DNA of 64,000 nt from Volvox africanus (taxonomy: Eukaryota; Chlorophyta; Chlorophyceae; Chlamydomonadales; Volvocaceae), in assembly GCA_030268105.1 (NCBI GenBank), contig BSDZ01000004.1, positions 6,428,001 to 6,492,000 on the forward strand, in the 5' to 3' direction. Made by a program: the position numbers and the translations under genes. Position 1 is the stretch's first letter, and every line of letters starts with the position of its first letter. The notes beneath the pieces are model-generated. The model searched no databases. It was given only the letters and a program-made list of their open reading frames with translations, and had not been told where the DNA came from. Shown piece after piece: positions 22,071 to 34,518 of this stretch.

Positions 22071-25000
22071 GGGCTTGCCCGGGTTCCTGCGGAGGGGGCA
22101 CCACCTGGGATTTCTGAACTAACGCGTGGTCGGTGGTCATCCTTACGGCCAGCCGTTAAGGCATTGTTGCCTTGTGTACTTGGACACATCGAGCGAGTCA
22201 TTGCGCGACGCATCACGCTTGACGGACGCACGGGACTTCTCTGCTTCCACCCGTTGTGTAATTTGTTTACACCTCGCCGTCCCCTGTCGTCTATCGATCT
22301 GTCTAACCACGTGGTTTTGTTCATCCCCTCGTCTCTGCGTGAGATGTCGGAACAGTTGGCCATATACAGGAGGTGTAGGCGTCAATATCCAGGCACCGCC
22401 GCATGTGTTTTACTCCCCGCTTTCTGTCGGCGCAAGCAGAGGCATCGTTGAGGGGTATGCGGCATGTCCACCGGTTCGAGCCGGGCACCGTTTTGTTTAA
22501 TGGTGTGGATCGGGAGGGTACGCTGGCTCCGTGGCCAGGCACATCCTACTCGGTTGACGTTTGGTACGAAGCTCCTGATGAGGGTGCCGTAGGTTACGGA
22601 CCCGCCCTAAGTGCACTGACGTTGTCTGCTGGGCAGTCGCTCGTAGATAACCGTGTCCCTGTGGTTCAGATCGGTTTGAATGGCCGTACTCTGAAGGCAC
22701 TTGTTGACACCGGTGCCAGCGACGACTTCATCTCTGTCGCAGAGGTGAATGCGCTGGGGTCGTCCCCAGAGTCGTCTGATTGTCCACAGGTTACCCTTGC
22801 TGACGGGGGTAAGCATCCCATCGTGGGCAGGATTACCCTTAGCCTATCGATAGGCCCTTTGCGTGTTGTGACCCGGCCGTACGTGCTGCAGGGCTTAGCA
22901 GAGACTGCACCGTACATAATGGGGTCGTCGACATTGCGGCAGTACCGCGCGCGCATCGACATGGAGACCGCAACCCTGCATATGTGCAAGGGTACTCTGT
23001 CGATTAAGGTACCTTTCCTGTCGTTCGAACATGTCACACCAAAGGAGGGCGAAGCTGAGGCGGTGCCTATGGTTAATTTCGCTGTGACCGCAATGGCCGC
23101 ACGAATCGAACCAGAGCTAGTCGGGCGTAAGGAGGCCGTCCGTTTGTTACGGAAGGGTGCCCACGGACTGCTTTTAAGGCCGCGGGTGAGCTGTTGTGTC
23201 ACCACCGCGCAGATTTCTGCGGATCCTGAGGTTGAGGCCCTACTGTCGCAGTATGAGGACGTCTTTAAAGATATCCCTGGCCTACCACCTATGCGTCCTG
23301 TTGATCACACAATCCCTCTCGTGCCTGGATGCCTCTCGTGCCTACGGCCCGGCCAATGTACAGGTTGAGTCCATTGGAGCTGGACGAGGTGAAGCGCCAG
23401 GTGACGGATTTGCTCGCGAAGGGTATGATACGCCCCAGCACATCCCCGTATTCTGCACCGATTTTGTTTGTCGGTAAGAAGGATGGGACCTTGCACATGT
23501 GCATTGATAACCGGGGGTTAAATGCGAATACGGTGAAAAATCGCTACCCTTTGCCACGCGTTGACGACCTATTGGATAAGCTGAAGGGCTCGGCTTATTT
23601 TTCCTCAATTGACTTACAACAGGGCTACAATCAGATTCGCATCGCTGCCTCTGATATCCCGAAAACCGCTTTTCAGACGCCCTTCGGTCACTTTGAGTAT
23701 ACGGTTCTATCGTTTGGTTTGACTAATGCCCCTGCGACGTTTCAGGCGGTTATGGACCGAATGTTTAGGCCGTTTATCGACAGGTTCGTTGTTTGCTACC
23801 TGGATGACATCTTGGTATATTCTAAGACGCGCGAGGAGCACTTGGAGCATCTTCGGCTCGTGCTCGACGTTATGAGGCGGGAGCAATTGTTTGCTAAACG
23901 CGCCAAATGCTTTTGGGCGCAGCCTCAGGTGGAATATTTGGGCCACATTGTGTCGGCCACCGGTGTGAAGATGGACCCGCGGAAGGTCGCCGTGGTTCAC
24001 GATTGGCCCGCGCCTCAGAACCTCACGGAGCTGCGTAAGTTCCTTGGCTTGACCAATTATTTCCGAAAGTTCATTGAAAAATATTCCATCATTGCGGCCC
24101 CGCTTACTAACTTAACTCGCAAAGGCGTTTTCGTTTCGCTCGAGTCGTGGACGTCGCAATGCCAGCGGGCATTCGAAGAGCTCAAACGAATCGTTGCCGA
24201 AGATGTCACCCTTGCATTCCCTGATTACTCGTTGCCATTTCGTGTTGAGGTAGTGTCTGATGCCTCAATATTTGGAAGCGGCGCTGTATTGTTACAGGAA
24301 GGGCGACCGATCGCCTTCACGAGTAAGAAGTTTTCTGGTGCGGAGATTCGATACACCACCGGGGAACAGGAGCTTCTTGCAGTGCTGCATGCTTTAAAGG
24401 AATGGTGCTGTTACCTCGAGGGACGCCCATTTACTTTAAAGACTGACCACAAGCCCCTAACGTTTTTGCAAAGCGTTCCGACGTTGAACCGCCGTCAGGC
24501 TAGGTGGATGGAATACCTAGCTAGGTTCAACTGCACCTGGGAGTATATTTCTGGTAAATTGAATATTGCCGATGCTCTCAGTCGACATCCGTCACTACAC
24601 GCTGCAATTTTAGCAGCGCCCGTCGTGCGACCGCATAACGAGGAGGTGCCGATCGCGACGGACCTCACGGAGCGGTTGAAGGTTGCCTACAACGCAGATG
24701 CCTGGTTCTCGGAGCCGGCTAATGTAGAAAACCTTCACAAGCAGAATGGCCTTTGGCTACGGGCGGAGGGTGCAGCTACGCAAATCGTCGTTCCGAACGA
24801 CGACGCGCTACGCTACGACATCCTTGCGCGGTTCCATGAGGACCCGTTAGCAGGACACCCTGGTAGCAAGCGGTTGGTCGAGTTGGTGCAACGTTCCTTT
24901 TGGTGGCCTCGTTTGGCTAAGGATGCGGCGAACTTCGTACAGACATGCAGTCTGTGCCAGCGCAATAAGGCTTTGTCCGGTAAGGGTCATGGGTTGTTGC

Positions 25001-26136
25001 AACCGTTGCCTGTCCCGGATGCGCCTTGGGAAAGTGTTTCCATGGACTTCGTAGTCGCGCTGCCCAAAACTGAGGGGGGATACGATGCGGTGTTCGTAAT
25101 GGTCGATCGTCTGACTAAGATGGTTCACCTAGCACCATGCACATCATCCTGCACGGCTGAGCAAACCGCACGTTTGTTTTTCGATAATGTGGTTCGGTTA
25201 CACGGGGTTCCCAAAAATGTGATCTCGGACCGTGGTGGGCAGTTCACGTCTAAGTTTTGGGAAGCGCTCTGCAAACTAGTTGGCATGCGCGTCAACCTGA
25301 GCACGGCGTATCACCCGCAGACTGATGGTCAAACCGAACGCACAAATCGCACGTTGGGTGATATGTTGCGCAATTATGCTGGTCGCACACCACTTGTTTG
25401 GGATACATATTTGACTGCGGCAGAATTCGCGCTTAACAACACTGTGAACCGCTCAACAGGCAAAAGTCCGTTCTTTCTCAACTACGGATTTCATCCCGCG
25501 CTACCCGTGTGGCGTGAGTTGGAAGTGAACGTGCCTGCTGCTAAACTTTTTGCCAAGTCTTTTATGTCCCGAATCACAGACGCGAAGTCATGTTTGGACG
25601 CGGCGCAGCAACGAACGACGGAATATTACAACAAATCCAAGCAGGATGTGACGTTTTCGGAAGGGCAACTCGTGTTGCTAAGCACCAAGAACTTGCGTTC
25701 CTTGGCCGACGGATCCCGAAAACTCTTACCTCGCTGGATTGGTCCGTATCCTGTCATGCGCATGGTTGGGAATGTGGCTGTGGAGCTTGCATTGCCCGCT
25801 GATATGACCATTCACCCCACGTTTCACGTATCTCTTGTCCGTCCTTATCGTGGTACGGAACCCGTCCCTGAGCCTGCTAACGCCCCCGCAGCGATCGAAC
25901 CAGTTCCTGAGACCTGGATCGCTGGTAAACAGAAGTTTTACGACGTGGAGCGGGTGTTAGATTATCGCGCGCATCGTGTGGGCCGACACCGACGTAAGCG
26001 GACAGTACACGAGTACTTGGTTAAGTGGACAGGGTATACCGACGAGCACAACTCATGGGAACCGGCACGCAACTTCTCACAGGACATGAAGCCCCTGCTT
26101 GAAGAAGCCCGCAAACGTGCCACGCAAGCCCAATGA
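22071..26136 (+). pseudogene. pol: A2 pol, two frameshifts
   Basis: Relative to A1 and A4 it lacks one G in GCGCAAGGCAGAGG near 22436 and has a small insertion (repeat of a TGCCTCTCGTGCC-type stretch) near 23325. This divides pol into three frames. Protease DTG, RT YLDD, RNase H, integrase and chromodomain motifs are all present but not in one frame. The first lesion is shared with A3. One RT residue is changed (IDNRG for IDYRG), also shared with A3. Confidence 0.93.
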
Positions 26137-26195
26137 CCCTTGCAGTCGATGCTGTATGATGCAGTGAGGACGCTGCATACGGGAGGGGGGATAAT

Positions 26196-27019
26196 TGTTG
26201 TGCTACGGTTCGTTTCCCGCCGATGCGTAGGTCGATGTGATCCTACAAGGCGAAGTGCTATTGTGATGAACACATTGCATATGAATGAACCTGCATGATA
26301 TAGATGTATTCGCATACATTTATATATGCATTTGGCATGTTGTCATAATCCATCACGACATCGCATCATGGCAAATCCGCCTAACATGCATGAAAGCCCG
26401 AAGCATTGAAGTGCGCATTATGCTCGTGCTACGAAACGATAAGTAATATTATCTGATATAACATTACTTCATTACAGCACATGTTGAGAGCGCCGCACTC
26501 GTCGCGACACATGCCCTGCAACCGGATATCGTTATCCGGACCCTTGCATCATGCGAATGCCGGAAAGGCTTATACGTTGTTATGCGTAGACATCGCCTAT
26601 ACGCAGTAGGATTGTCACATCTAGGATCGGCCTCCTAATGTGAATCGTACGGCATTGCGATACTGCGGGTATAACAGATGCGAGGACGGCTAAGCAAGAC
26701 AAGACATTCGATACCGGAGAACACTCGTGTGTTCTATATTACTATTGCTATACGCTATTCTACTTAGCCCGAGCTAAGCCTGAACTTCGCTAATCACCGC
26801 CGCGTGATGATTGCTTGCTTCCGGCGCTGACGGCGATTTCGTCCATTGCATCGTTCCGATCTGTAAGACTGTAAGGTATATCTCTCTTCGTCTTGAAGTC
26901 TTCCGCTGTCTCTGTTTGCTCTCGCTTGCCTTGCTGTACTTGCAAGTGCTCGCGCATCGGTGTTGAAAGTCTCCAGACGTGCAGATACTTATGAGCAAAC
27001 GCGAACGAGAGGTACAACA
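26196..27019 (+). repeat. A2 3' LTR
   Basis: 824 bp, ends at GTACAACA and is followed by GAAGG. It lacks the inverted duplication of the 5' LTR. Confidence 0.96.
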
Positions 27020-30000
27020 GAAGGCGCTCGTGGATACTGGTGCCAGCGACGACTTCATCTCGGCAAAGGAGGTGAATGCTTTGGGATTGACCTCTCAGTC
27101 GTCTGATTGTGCACAGGTTACCCTCGCTGATGGAGGTAAGCATCCCATCGTGGGCAGGATCACCCTGAGCCTATCGATAGGCCCTCTGCGTGTTAGGGCC
27201 CAGCCGTATGTGCTACAAGGTCTCTCGGAGACGGCACAGTACATTTTGGGTGCCGCGACATTACGGCAGTACCGCGCGCGCATCGATATGGAGTCCACCA
27301 CACTTAGTTTGTGCAAAGGGAACCTATCGACTAAGGTACCTTTCCTGTCGTACCAAGATGTCACACCAGAGGAGGGTGGAACTGTTGCGGAGCCTGAGGT
27401 TAATTTCGCTTTGGCGGCGATCGTCCGCCAAAATCAAGAACCCAAGCTAATTGGGCGCAAAGAAACCGATCAGATGATATGGAAAGGCGCCCATGTGTTG
27501 CTTGTGAGGCCACGGGTGCAATCGAATGCTACCACCATGCAGTTCACCGTGAAGGATCTTGAGGTCGAAGCCCTCCTGCAAAAATATGCTGATGTCTTTA
27601 GCGACATCCCAGGGCTTCCACGTATGCGACCTGTTGACCATACGATCCCTCTTGTGCCCGGAGCACAACCCGTTTCATGACATATGTACAGGTTAAGCCC
27701 GTTGGAGCTGGATGAAGTGAAGCGGCAAGTGGGGGATCTGCTCGCTAAGGGTATGATTCGGCCCAGCACATCGCCATATTCTGCGCCGATATTGTTTGTC
27801 GGTAAGAAGGATGGGACGTTGTGTATGTGTATTGATTATCGGGGCTTGAATGCGACTACGATTAAAAATCGCTACCCTTTGCTGCGTGTCGATGACCTGC
27901 TCGATAGGTTGAAGGGCTGTACCTACTTTTCCTCGATTGACCTCCAACAGGGGTATAATCAGATACGCATCACTGCTTCTGATGTTCCGAAAACCGCTTT
28001 TCGGACCCCCTTTGGTCACTTCGAGTACACGGTCTTGTCATTTGGACTTACTAATGCGCCCGCCACATTTCAAGCAGTGATGGACCGCATGTTCAGACCG
28101 TATATCGACAGGTTCATCGTTTGTTATTTGGACGATATTCTGATATATTCCAAGACGCACGAGGAGCACCTGAAGCATCTCGAGCTCGTGCTTGAGGTGA
28201 TGAAGCGGGAGCAATTGTTTGCTAAACGCGCCAAATGTTTTTGGGCGCAGCCTCAGGTGGGGTATTTGGGCCACATTGTGTCGGCCACTGGGGTAAGGAT
28301 GGACCCACGGAAAGTAGCTGTGGTTCGTGAATGGCCCGCGCCGCAGAACCTCACCGAACTACGCCAGTTTTTAGGTTTGACCAACTACTTCCGTAAGTTT
28401 ATTAATAAATACTCCATTATTGCGGCCCCGCTTACAAATCTGACGAGGAAAGGAGGTTTCGCTTCTCTCAAGGCTTGGACACCCGCGTGCCAGCGGGCAT
28501 TCGAAGAGCTCAAGCGAATCTTCGCCGACGACGTTACCCTCTCTTTCCCTGATTACTCATTGCCGTTTCGTGTAGAAGTAATATCGGATGCTTCCCTGCA
28601 TGGAAGCGGCGCTGTATTGTTGCAGGAAGGACGACCGATCGCCTTCACGAGTAAGAAGTTCTCGGGTGCGGAGACCTGATACACAACTGGAGAGCAGGAG
28701 CTGTTGGCAGTTCTACACGCTCTAAAAGAATGGCGTTGCTACCTCGAGGGCCGCCCTTTTACGCGAAAGACCGATCATAAGCCGCTGACATTCTTACAGA
28801 GTGTCCCCACGCTCAATCGACGACAAGCCAGATGGATGGAGTATCTGTCTCATTTCGACTGTACATGGGAGTATATCGCCAGCAGAATTAATATTGCTGA
28901 CGCCCTCAGTCGACATCCATCATTACACGCTGCAATCCCGGCAGCACCAGTTACCCGTTCGCGCAGTCAGGAGGTGCCGATAGCAGCGGACCTTGCGCAA
29001 CAACTCAAGATGGATCCGTGATTCGCTTCGCCAAGCAACGTGGAACATTTGCACAAGCGCAACAATTTATGGCTACGGATGGACGGTTCGACCACGCAAA
29101 TGGTTGTGCCAAATGACGACGCTTTGCGCTATGATATTCTTGCTCGGTTCCACGAGGACCCGTTGGCAGGACATCCTGGAAGCACGTGATTGGCAGAGCT
29201 AGTGCGATGCTCGTTCTGGTGGCCGCGCGTGGTGAAGGATGCGGAAAACTTCGTGCAAAGGTGCAGTCTATGTCAGCGCAACAAAGCACTATCCGGTAAG
29301 GGTCAGGGGTTATTACAACCTTTATCTATACCAGATGCCCCTTGGGAAAGTGTTTCTATGGACTTCATAGTCGTGCTGCCCAAAACTGAGGGGGGATACG
29401 ACTCGGTGTTCGTTATGGTCGATCGTTTGACCAAGATGGTTCACTTAGCCCCCTGCACCTCGTCTTGCACGGCTGAGCAAACAGCACGATTATTTTTCAA
29501 TAACGTGGTCCGATTGCATGGCGTTCCTAAAAATGTGATATCCGATTGCGGCGGTCAATTCACGTAAGTTTTGGGAAGTGCTATGTGAACTTGTCGGTAT
29601 GGGCGTTCATTTGAGCACAGCATATCATCCACAATCTGATGGGCAAAGCGAAGGCACAAACCGCACGCTGGGTGATATGTTAAGGAATTTCGCGGGACGC
29701 ACACCCTCCGTTTGGGATACATTTCTAACTTCGGCAGAATTCACGCTTAACAACGCTGTTAACCGCTCTACAGGTCAAAGCCCCTTCTTTCTGAATTATG
29801 GATTCCATCCTGCGCTACCCGTGTGGCAAGAGTTGGAGATAAATATCCCTGCGGCTAAAATCTTTGCCAAGTCGTTCCTATCCCGCATGACAGACGCGAA
29901 GGCATGTTTGGACGCGGCACAACAACGGACGATGGACTACTATAATAAATCCAAACGAGACGTAACATTTTTGGTGGGACAAATGGTATTATTGAGCACT

Positions 30001-30450
30001 AAGAACCTGTGTTTGCTCGCCGACGGTTCCCAAAAATTACTACCTCGCTGGATTGGTCCATATTCCATTGTTCGCATGGTAGGGAATGTAGCTGTGGAGC
30101 TATCCCTACCCTCTGACATGAATATTCATCCTACGTTTCATATTTCCCTCATCCGCCCTTATCGCGGCATAGCACCCGTTACAAACGACACCGATGCCCC
30201 TACAGTAATGGAGCCCGGTCCCGAGACCTGGATCGCAGGCAAGCAAAAGGTGTATGATGTGGAGCGAATACTGGATTATTGGGTTCGTCGTGTAGGTCGA
30301 CAGCGACGAAAGCGGAAGGTGCACGAATATCTGGTCAAGTGGACCGGCTATCCTAGCGAGCACAACTCTTGGGAGCCGACGCGTAATTTCTCGCCTGAGG
30401 TGAAGCCCCTATTAGAGGAAGCTCGTCTACGTGCCACGCAAACCCAATGA
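27020..30450 (+). pseudogene. pol: B2 pol, protease to chromodomain
   Basis: The frame resumes exactly after the target duplication with the protease VDTGASDDF. It continues through RT (YLDDILIYS), RNase H, HHCC and DDE integrase to a chromodomain ([17 protein letters not shown]). TGA stops lie at 27678, 28677, 29019 and 29187. At 29567 a 2-nt loss in ACGTCTAAG creates a frameshift, so the end (29578-30450) is in another frame. Most stops fit CGA to TGA by comparison with family A; 29019 fits TGG to TGA. It is inactive. Confidence 0.93.
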
Positions 30451-30509
30451 TCTCTGCAGTCGATGCTGTTCGATGCAGTGAGGACGCTGCATACGGGAGG
30501 GGGGATAGT
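30450..30509 (+). promoter_or_regulatory. B2 3' hairpin and polypurine tract
   Basis: ATGCAGTG-AGGA-CGCTGCAT forms the same stem as in family A with one G-T pair, followed by GGGAGGGGGGATAG and the LTR. Family A and B share this block although their LTR outer regions differ. Confidence 0.75.
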
Positions 30510-31287
30510 TGTTGTACGCGGATTCAATCACCGTTTGCACCGAAGTAGCCTGCAATCCATTTGAGCATTATGAAGCATGATATATTCGAGTATATCTAGC
30601 TAATCAGGCATGCTGCATTATCATCTAGGACGTCGTGCTGTCGGTCAACATGTTTGACTCGAGGCTGATAATTAATGCGCGATTTATCCGTTGGCATAAT
30701 ATCCCACGTAATAATACTTTGAATATTATTACCTCATCTGTGTCATAAACCATACGCGTATGCGAGAACGCGACGATAGCGATGGTTGGGTCGGCAACCG
30801 AATATTGATATTCGGACCTTCGCATATTGCATGCGTTGCATCCATTAATATCACGGATTACGCGATATTCAGAACAGTGCTACGAAGGTACTCACACTTG
30901 AGATCGGAATCCAGTGAGACCTGTACTGCACATCGGTATCACGGCGTGATAGGTGTGAGGACGGCCGCCTAGAGACCGAAGTCGGCTCGATGCTACTTTG
31001 GATCAAGTACTCGTGTACTTAACTCTATCTTATTCACATACATACGTTTTACTCATTTATATTTGGCCTGAGCTATTCCAGCATATCATCTTCAGCCGGA
31101 TGATGAACATTGCCCGCGGGGTCTGACGGCCGCCTTCCGATTTGTAAACGAAGACTATTGTAAGTTGGATCTTCCGCTGTCACTTTGCTCGCATAGGATC
31201 GCCTTGCTGTTCGTAAGCTTGATGTGCACTTAGCTAACATCCAGACGTGCACATTCAGTGCATGATTGAAGAAGGAAGGATACAACA
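30510..31287 (+). repeat. B2 3' LTR
   Basis: 778 bp, TGTTGTACGCGG...GGATACAACA. It is shorter than other B LTRs because of small deletions (near 30590 and 31160-31170). It is closest to the B3 5' LTR and to the solo LTR at 2713. Confidence 0.94.
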
Positions 31288-31423
31288 AGGTCTCCACGGA
31301 CTTGTTGGGTCGCATTCGATAAGTGCCTGCAGGCAACTCTCGATACATGGCAGCAATTTGCGATTGATTTCCTGGGGCGAAATGAGTGAGAAGTGCATTG
31401 GTCAACTCTTTGAACGTGAAGTG
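31288..31423 (-). pseudogene. gag: B5 gag fragment, distal part
   Basis: On the minus strand this encodes FTFKELTNALLTHFAPGNQ and continues to the TYRMRPNKSVET region, homologous to the gag stretch beginning YTFDELVAALLARF. It joins exactly to the fragment at 53730 if B3 and one AAGTG copy are removed (QEHF then TFKEL). Its left end abuts the B2 LTR. Confidence 0.88.
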
Positions 31424-32238
31424 TGTTGTACGCGGGTTCAATCACCGTTTGCACCGAAGTAGCCTGCAATCCATTTGAGCATTATGAAGCATGATATAAT
31501 TATATTAGCATGATATATTCGAGTATATCTAGCTAATCAGGCATGTCACATTATCATCTAGGACGTCGCGCTGTCGGTCAACATGTTTGGCTCGAGACTG
31601 ATAATTAATGCGCGATCTATCCATTGGCATATTATATCACGTAATAATACTTTAAATATTATTACCTCATTTACGTCATAAACCATACGCGTATGCAAGA
31701 ATGCGACGATCGCGATGGTTGGGTCGGCAACCGAATATCGATATTCAGACCTTCGCATATTGCATGCGTTGCATTCATTAATATCACGGATTATGCGGTA
31801 TTTAGAACAGTGCTACAAAGGTACTCACACTTGAGATCGGAATCCAGTGAGACCTGTACTGCACATCGGTATCACGACGTGATAGGTGCGAGGACGGCTG
31901 CCTAGAGACCAAAGTCGGCTTGACGCTATTTTGGGTCAAGTACTCGAGTACTTAACTCGGTCTGATTCTGATATATACGTTTTACTCATTTGTTATCGGC
32001 CTGAGCTATTCCAGCATAGCATTCCCAGCCGGATGATGAACACTGCCCGCGGGGTCTGATGGCGGACTCCTAATTTGCAACTGAAGATCATTGTAAGTTG
32101 AATCTTTCCTTATTTATAAGTCTTCCGCTGTCACGTTGCTTGCACTGAAGTGTCTTGCTGTTCGTAAGCACCATGCACGTGTAGCTAATACTCAGACGTG
32201 CAGATTCAGTGAATGATCGAAGAAGGAAGGATACAACA
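31424..32238 (+). repeat. B3 5' LTR
   Basis: 815 bp, TGTTGTACGCGGG...GGATACAACA, directly after AAGTG. It is followed by TTTGGTATCGAGACAGG as primer site. Confidence 0.95.
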
Positions 32239-32729
32239 AATTTGGTATCGAGACAGGTTCGTTGCCTGACTGCCTAATGATGCTCGATCGGAAGTAAGTT
32301 CTTTCTAGGACGACTGTGGACGATGGGCGACGTCGCCCACTAGACATTATCACCGAAGAACTTGTCCACGCTGTATTAGATAATGTTGCTTCCAAATTGT
32401 GATTGCTTTTATACCTTTGTGGTTTACTGCAATTGTGGCGTGAGCCTTTGCCCTGAGTTGCAGGTGAAACTAGTGATCCGGCACCGCTTGCGATAGCTCC
32501 TGGTCACAACTTGCGTTCTAATCAGCTGGAGGCTTTGATCAGGCGGACTACAGGGACCAACTGAATACATATCTGCCATATCTACTCGAAGTCTGCAAGA
32601 GTATTGTCGGTGTGCTGACCAAATTGCTTGTATTCTTGTGCTAGATTTGTGTGAATCGCTTGCACACTTGCTTTAGAATTATGTGCATCGTTTATTGTCA
32701 CGCAATTTGAATATATTGGTCAGTGTTCC
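32239..32729 (+). pseudogene. B3 leader region, degraded
   Basis: The first-exon ATG is lost (TTTCTAGGACGAC), but codons resembling PLDIITEELVHAVLDNVAS remain, followed by a GTGATTGC...GAGTTGCAG intron-like block and a worn second exon. It shows that the leader ORF was present in this lineage. Confidence 0.6.
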
Positions 32730-33185
32730 ATGATGGCGGGACGTGACGACCCGTCGTTTGTAGGCTTGGCATGTCAACCTGAGCTGGGTACCGTTCCTAG
32801 AATGTTTGATAGGGATCCTGAGACTATTGACACAATTACTGCTCAAGATTCTCTTGTGTTTCAGGCCCCTATCCACCTTACTACGCCACACTTGGCAGCC
32901 CTGATGGTTACAGATGGAATTGCCGATCAACGGGGTTTGCTATCGCCTCAAATGCAAGACCGCGCCGACGGTAATGAGGTGAAAAGGTTTACTATCACAG
33001 CACCGAAATTATTTATCTTGCATGATATGAATGTTGGACATGACATTGTGAATGCAACTCGTTTCTATCTACGTGATATTTGGAAGTACCTGCAGTTGGT
33101 CCGTGGCGGTGAACATGATGAGGTGAGGTGTCGCTTTGTTGGGAATACCCTCGAGGGTATAGCAAAGACATGGTATGATCAAGGG
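32730..33185 (+). pseudogene. gag: B3 gag, N-terminal part
   Basis: Starts MMAGRDDPSF at 32730 and runs through FYLRDIWKYLQLVRGG and FVGNTLEGIAKTWYDQG. It is then interrupted by A3 (TSD AAGGG). It is the most divergent plus-strand gag in the window. Confidence 0.88.
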
Positions 33186-34017
33186 TGTTGTGCTACGGTT
33201 CGTTTCCCGCCGATGCGTAGGTCGATGCGACCCTACGAGGCGAAGTGTTATCTTGATGAATGTATGAATGACTATTGCATATGAATGAACCTGCATGATA
33301 TAGATGTATTCGCATACATTTATATATGCATTTGGCATGTTGTCATAATCCATCGCGACATCGCATCATGGCAAATCCGCCTAGCATGCATAAAATACTG
33401 AATCATTGAAGTGCGCATTATGCTCGTGCTATGAAACGATAAGTAATATTATCCGATATAATATTACTTCATTACAGCACACGTTGAGAGCGCCGCACTC
33501 GTCACGATGCATGCCTTGCAACCGGATATCGTTATCCGGACCCTTGCATCATGTGAATGCCGGAAAGGCTTATACGTTGTTATACATGGACATCGCCTAT
33601 ACGCAGTAGGGTTGTCACACTTAGGATCGGCCTCCTAGTGTGAATCGTACGGCATCGCGATGCTACGAGTATAACAGATGCGAGGACGGCTAAGCAAGAC
33701 AAGACATTCGATACCGGAGAACACTCGTGTGTTCTACATTATTATTGCTATACGCTATCCTACTTAGCCCGAGCTAAGCCTAAACTTCGCTATCACCGCC
33801 GCGTGATGATTGCTTGCTTCCGGTGCTGACGGCGATTACGTCCATTGCACTGCTTCGATCTCTAAGACTATAAGTTATATCTCTTCTTGTTTGAAGTCTT
33901 CCGCTGTCTCTGTTTGCTCACGCTTGTCTTGCTGTACTTGCAAGTGCTCGCGCATTGGTGTCGCAAGCCTTCAGACGTGCAGATACTTATGAGCAAACAC
34001 GAACGAGAGGTACAACA
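33186..34017 (+). repeat. A3 5' LTR
   Basis: 832 bp. Both A3 LTRs carry a short insertion (GATGAATGTATGAATGAC region near 33256-33275) absent from other A LTRs, confirming that they are a pair. Confidence 0.96.
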
Positions 34018-34084
34018 AATTGGTATCGAGACAGGTTCGTTGCCTAACTGTCTCTCTTTGCCTAATCGGAAGTAGGTTCTTTCT

Positions 34085-34518
34085 ATGGCGAGTTCCAGCG
34101 ATGAACCACGAGGACCGCTAGATACTTTTGCCGAAGACCTAGGCCGCGCCGTTTTGGACGCCACCGCTTCCGGTTTGTAATTGTTTAATTGCTTTTGCTT
34201 AGATTGCTGCACTTGTTGTGTAAGTGTACGCTCTGAGTCGCAGGTAATCTCAGTGCACCGGCATTGCTTGCCGCGGCGACTGAGACCGGCTTTCGTCCGG
34301 ACCATTTGGCGACTCTCATCGCCCAAACTACGGAGATCAGGACTCAGCTGGGCAAGTACTTGCTGAGTTTACTGAATCTTCTCAAGAGTACTGTCGGTAG
34401 GCTCACCGAATCGCTTTGTACTCTTGCCTTTGCGATAGAAGTCGGCTTCTATTACGCAAAACTAGGGTATCGTTTCGTGCTCCATGTCCGTGGAACACGA
34501 CGATACGCCGCACACTAG
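34085..34518 (+). CDS. A3 leader ORF, two exons
   Basis: Exon 34085-34172, intron 34173-34242 (70 nt), second exon from 34243 to TAG 34516-34518. The first exon has A(T)AS for AAAS near its end. Splice borders match the other A copies. Confidence 0.5.

Larger units (their letters stand above)
19481..27019 (+). mobile_element. A2, full-length chromovirus inside B2 pol
   Basis: 7.54 kb with 5' LTR 19481-20368, intact gag, frameshifted pol and 3' LTR 26196-27019. TSD GAAGG (19476-19480, 27020-27024) is perfect. The extra length comes mainly from an inverted duplication inside the 5' LTR. Confidence 0.97.
16353..31287 (+). mobile_element. B2, decayed family B element hosting A2
   Basis: 5' LTR 16353-17166, leader, gag, pol split by A2 (19481-27019), polypurine tract and 3' LTR 30510-31287. 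The flanks GCTAG and AGGTC do not form a target duplication, and the two LTRs belong to different LTR subtypes, so the two halves probably come from different insertions joined by recombination. The coding frame carries several TGA stops and one 2-nt deletion. Confidence 0.9.
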
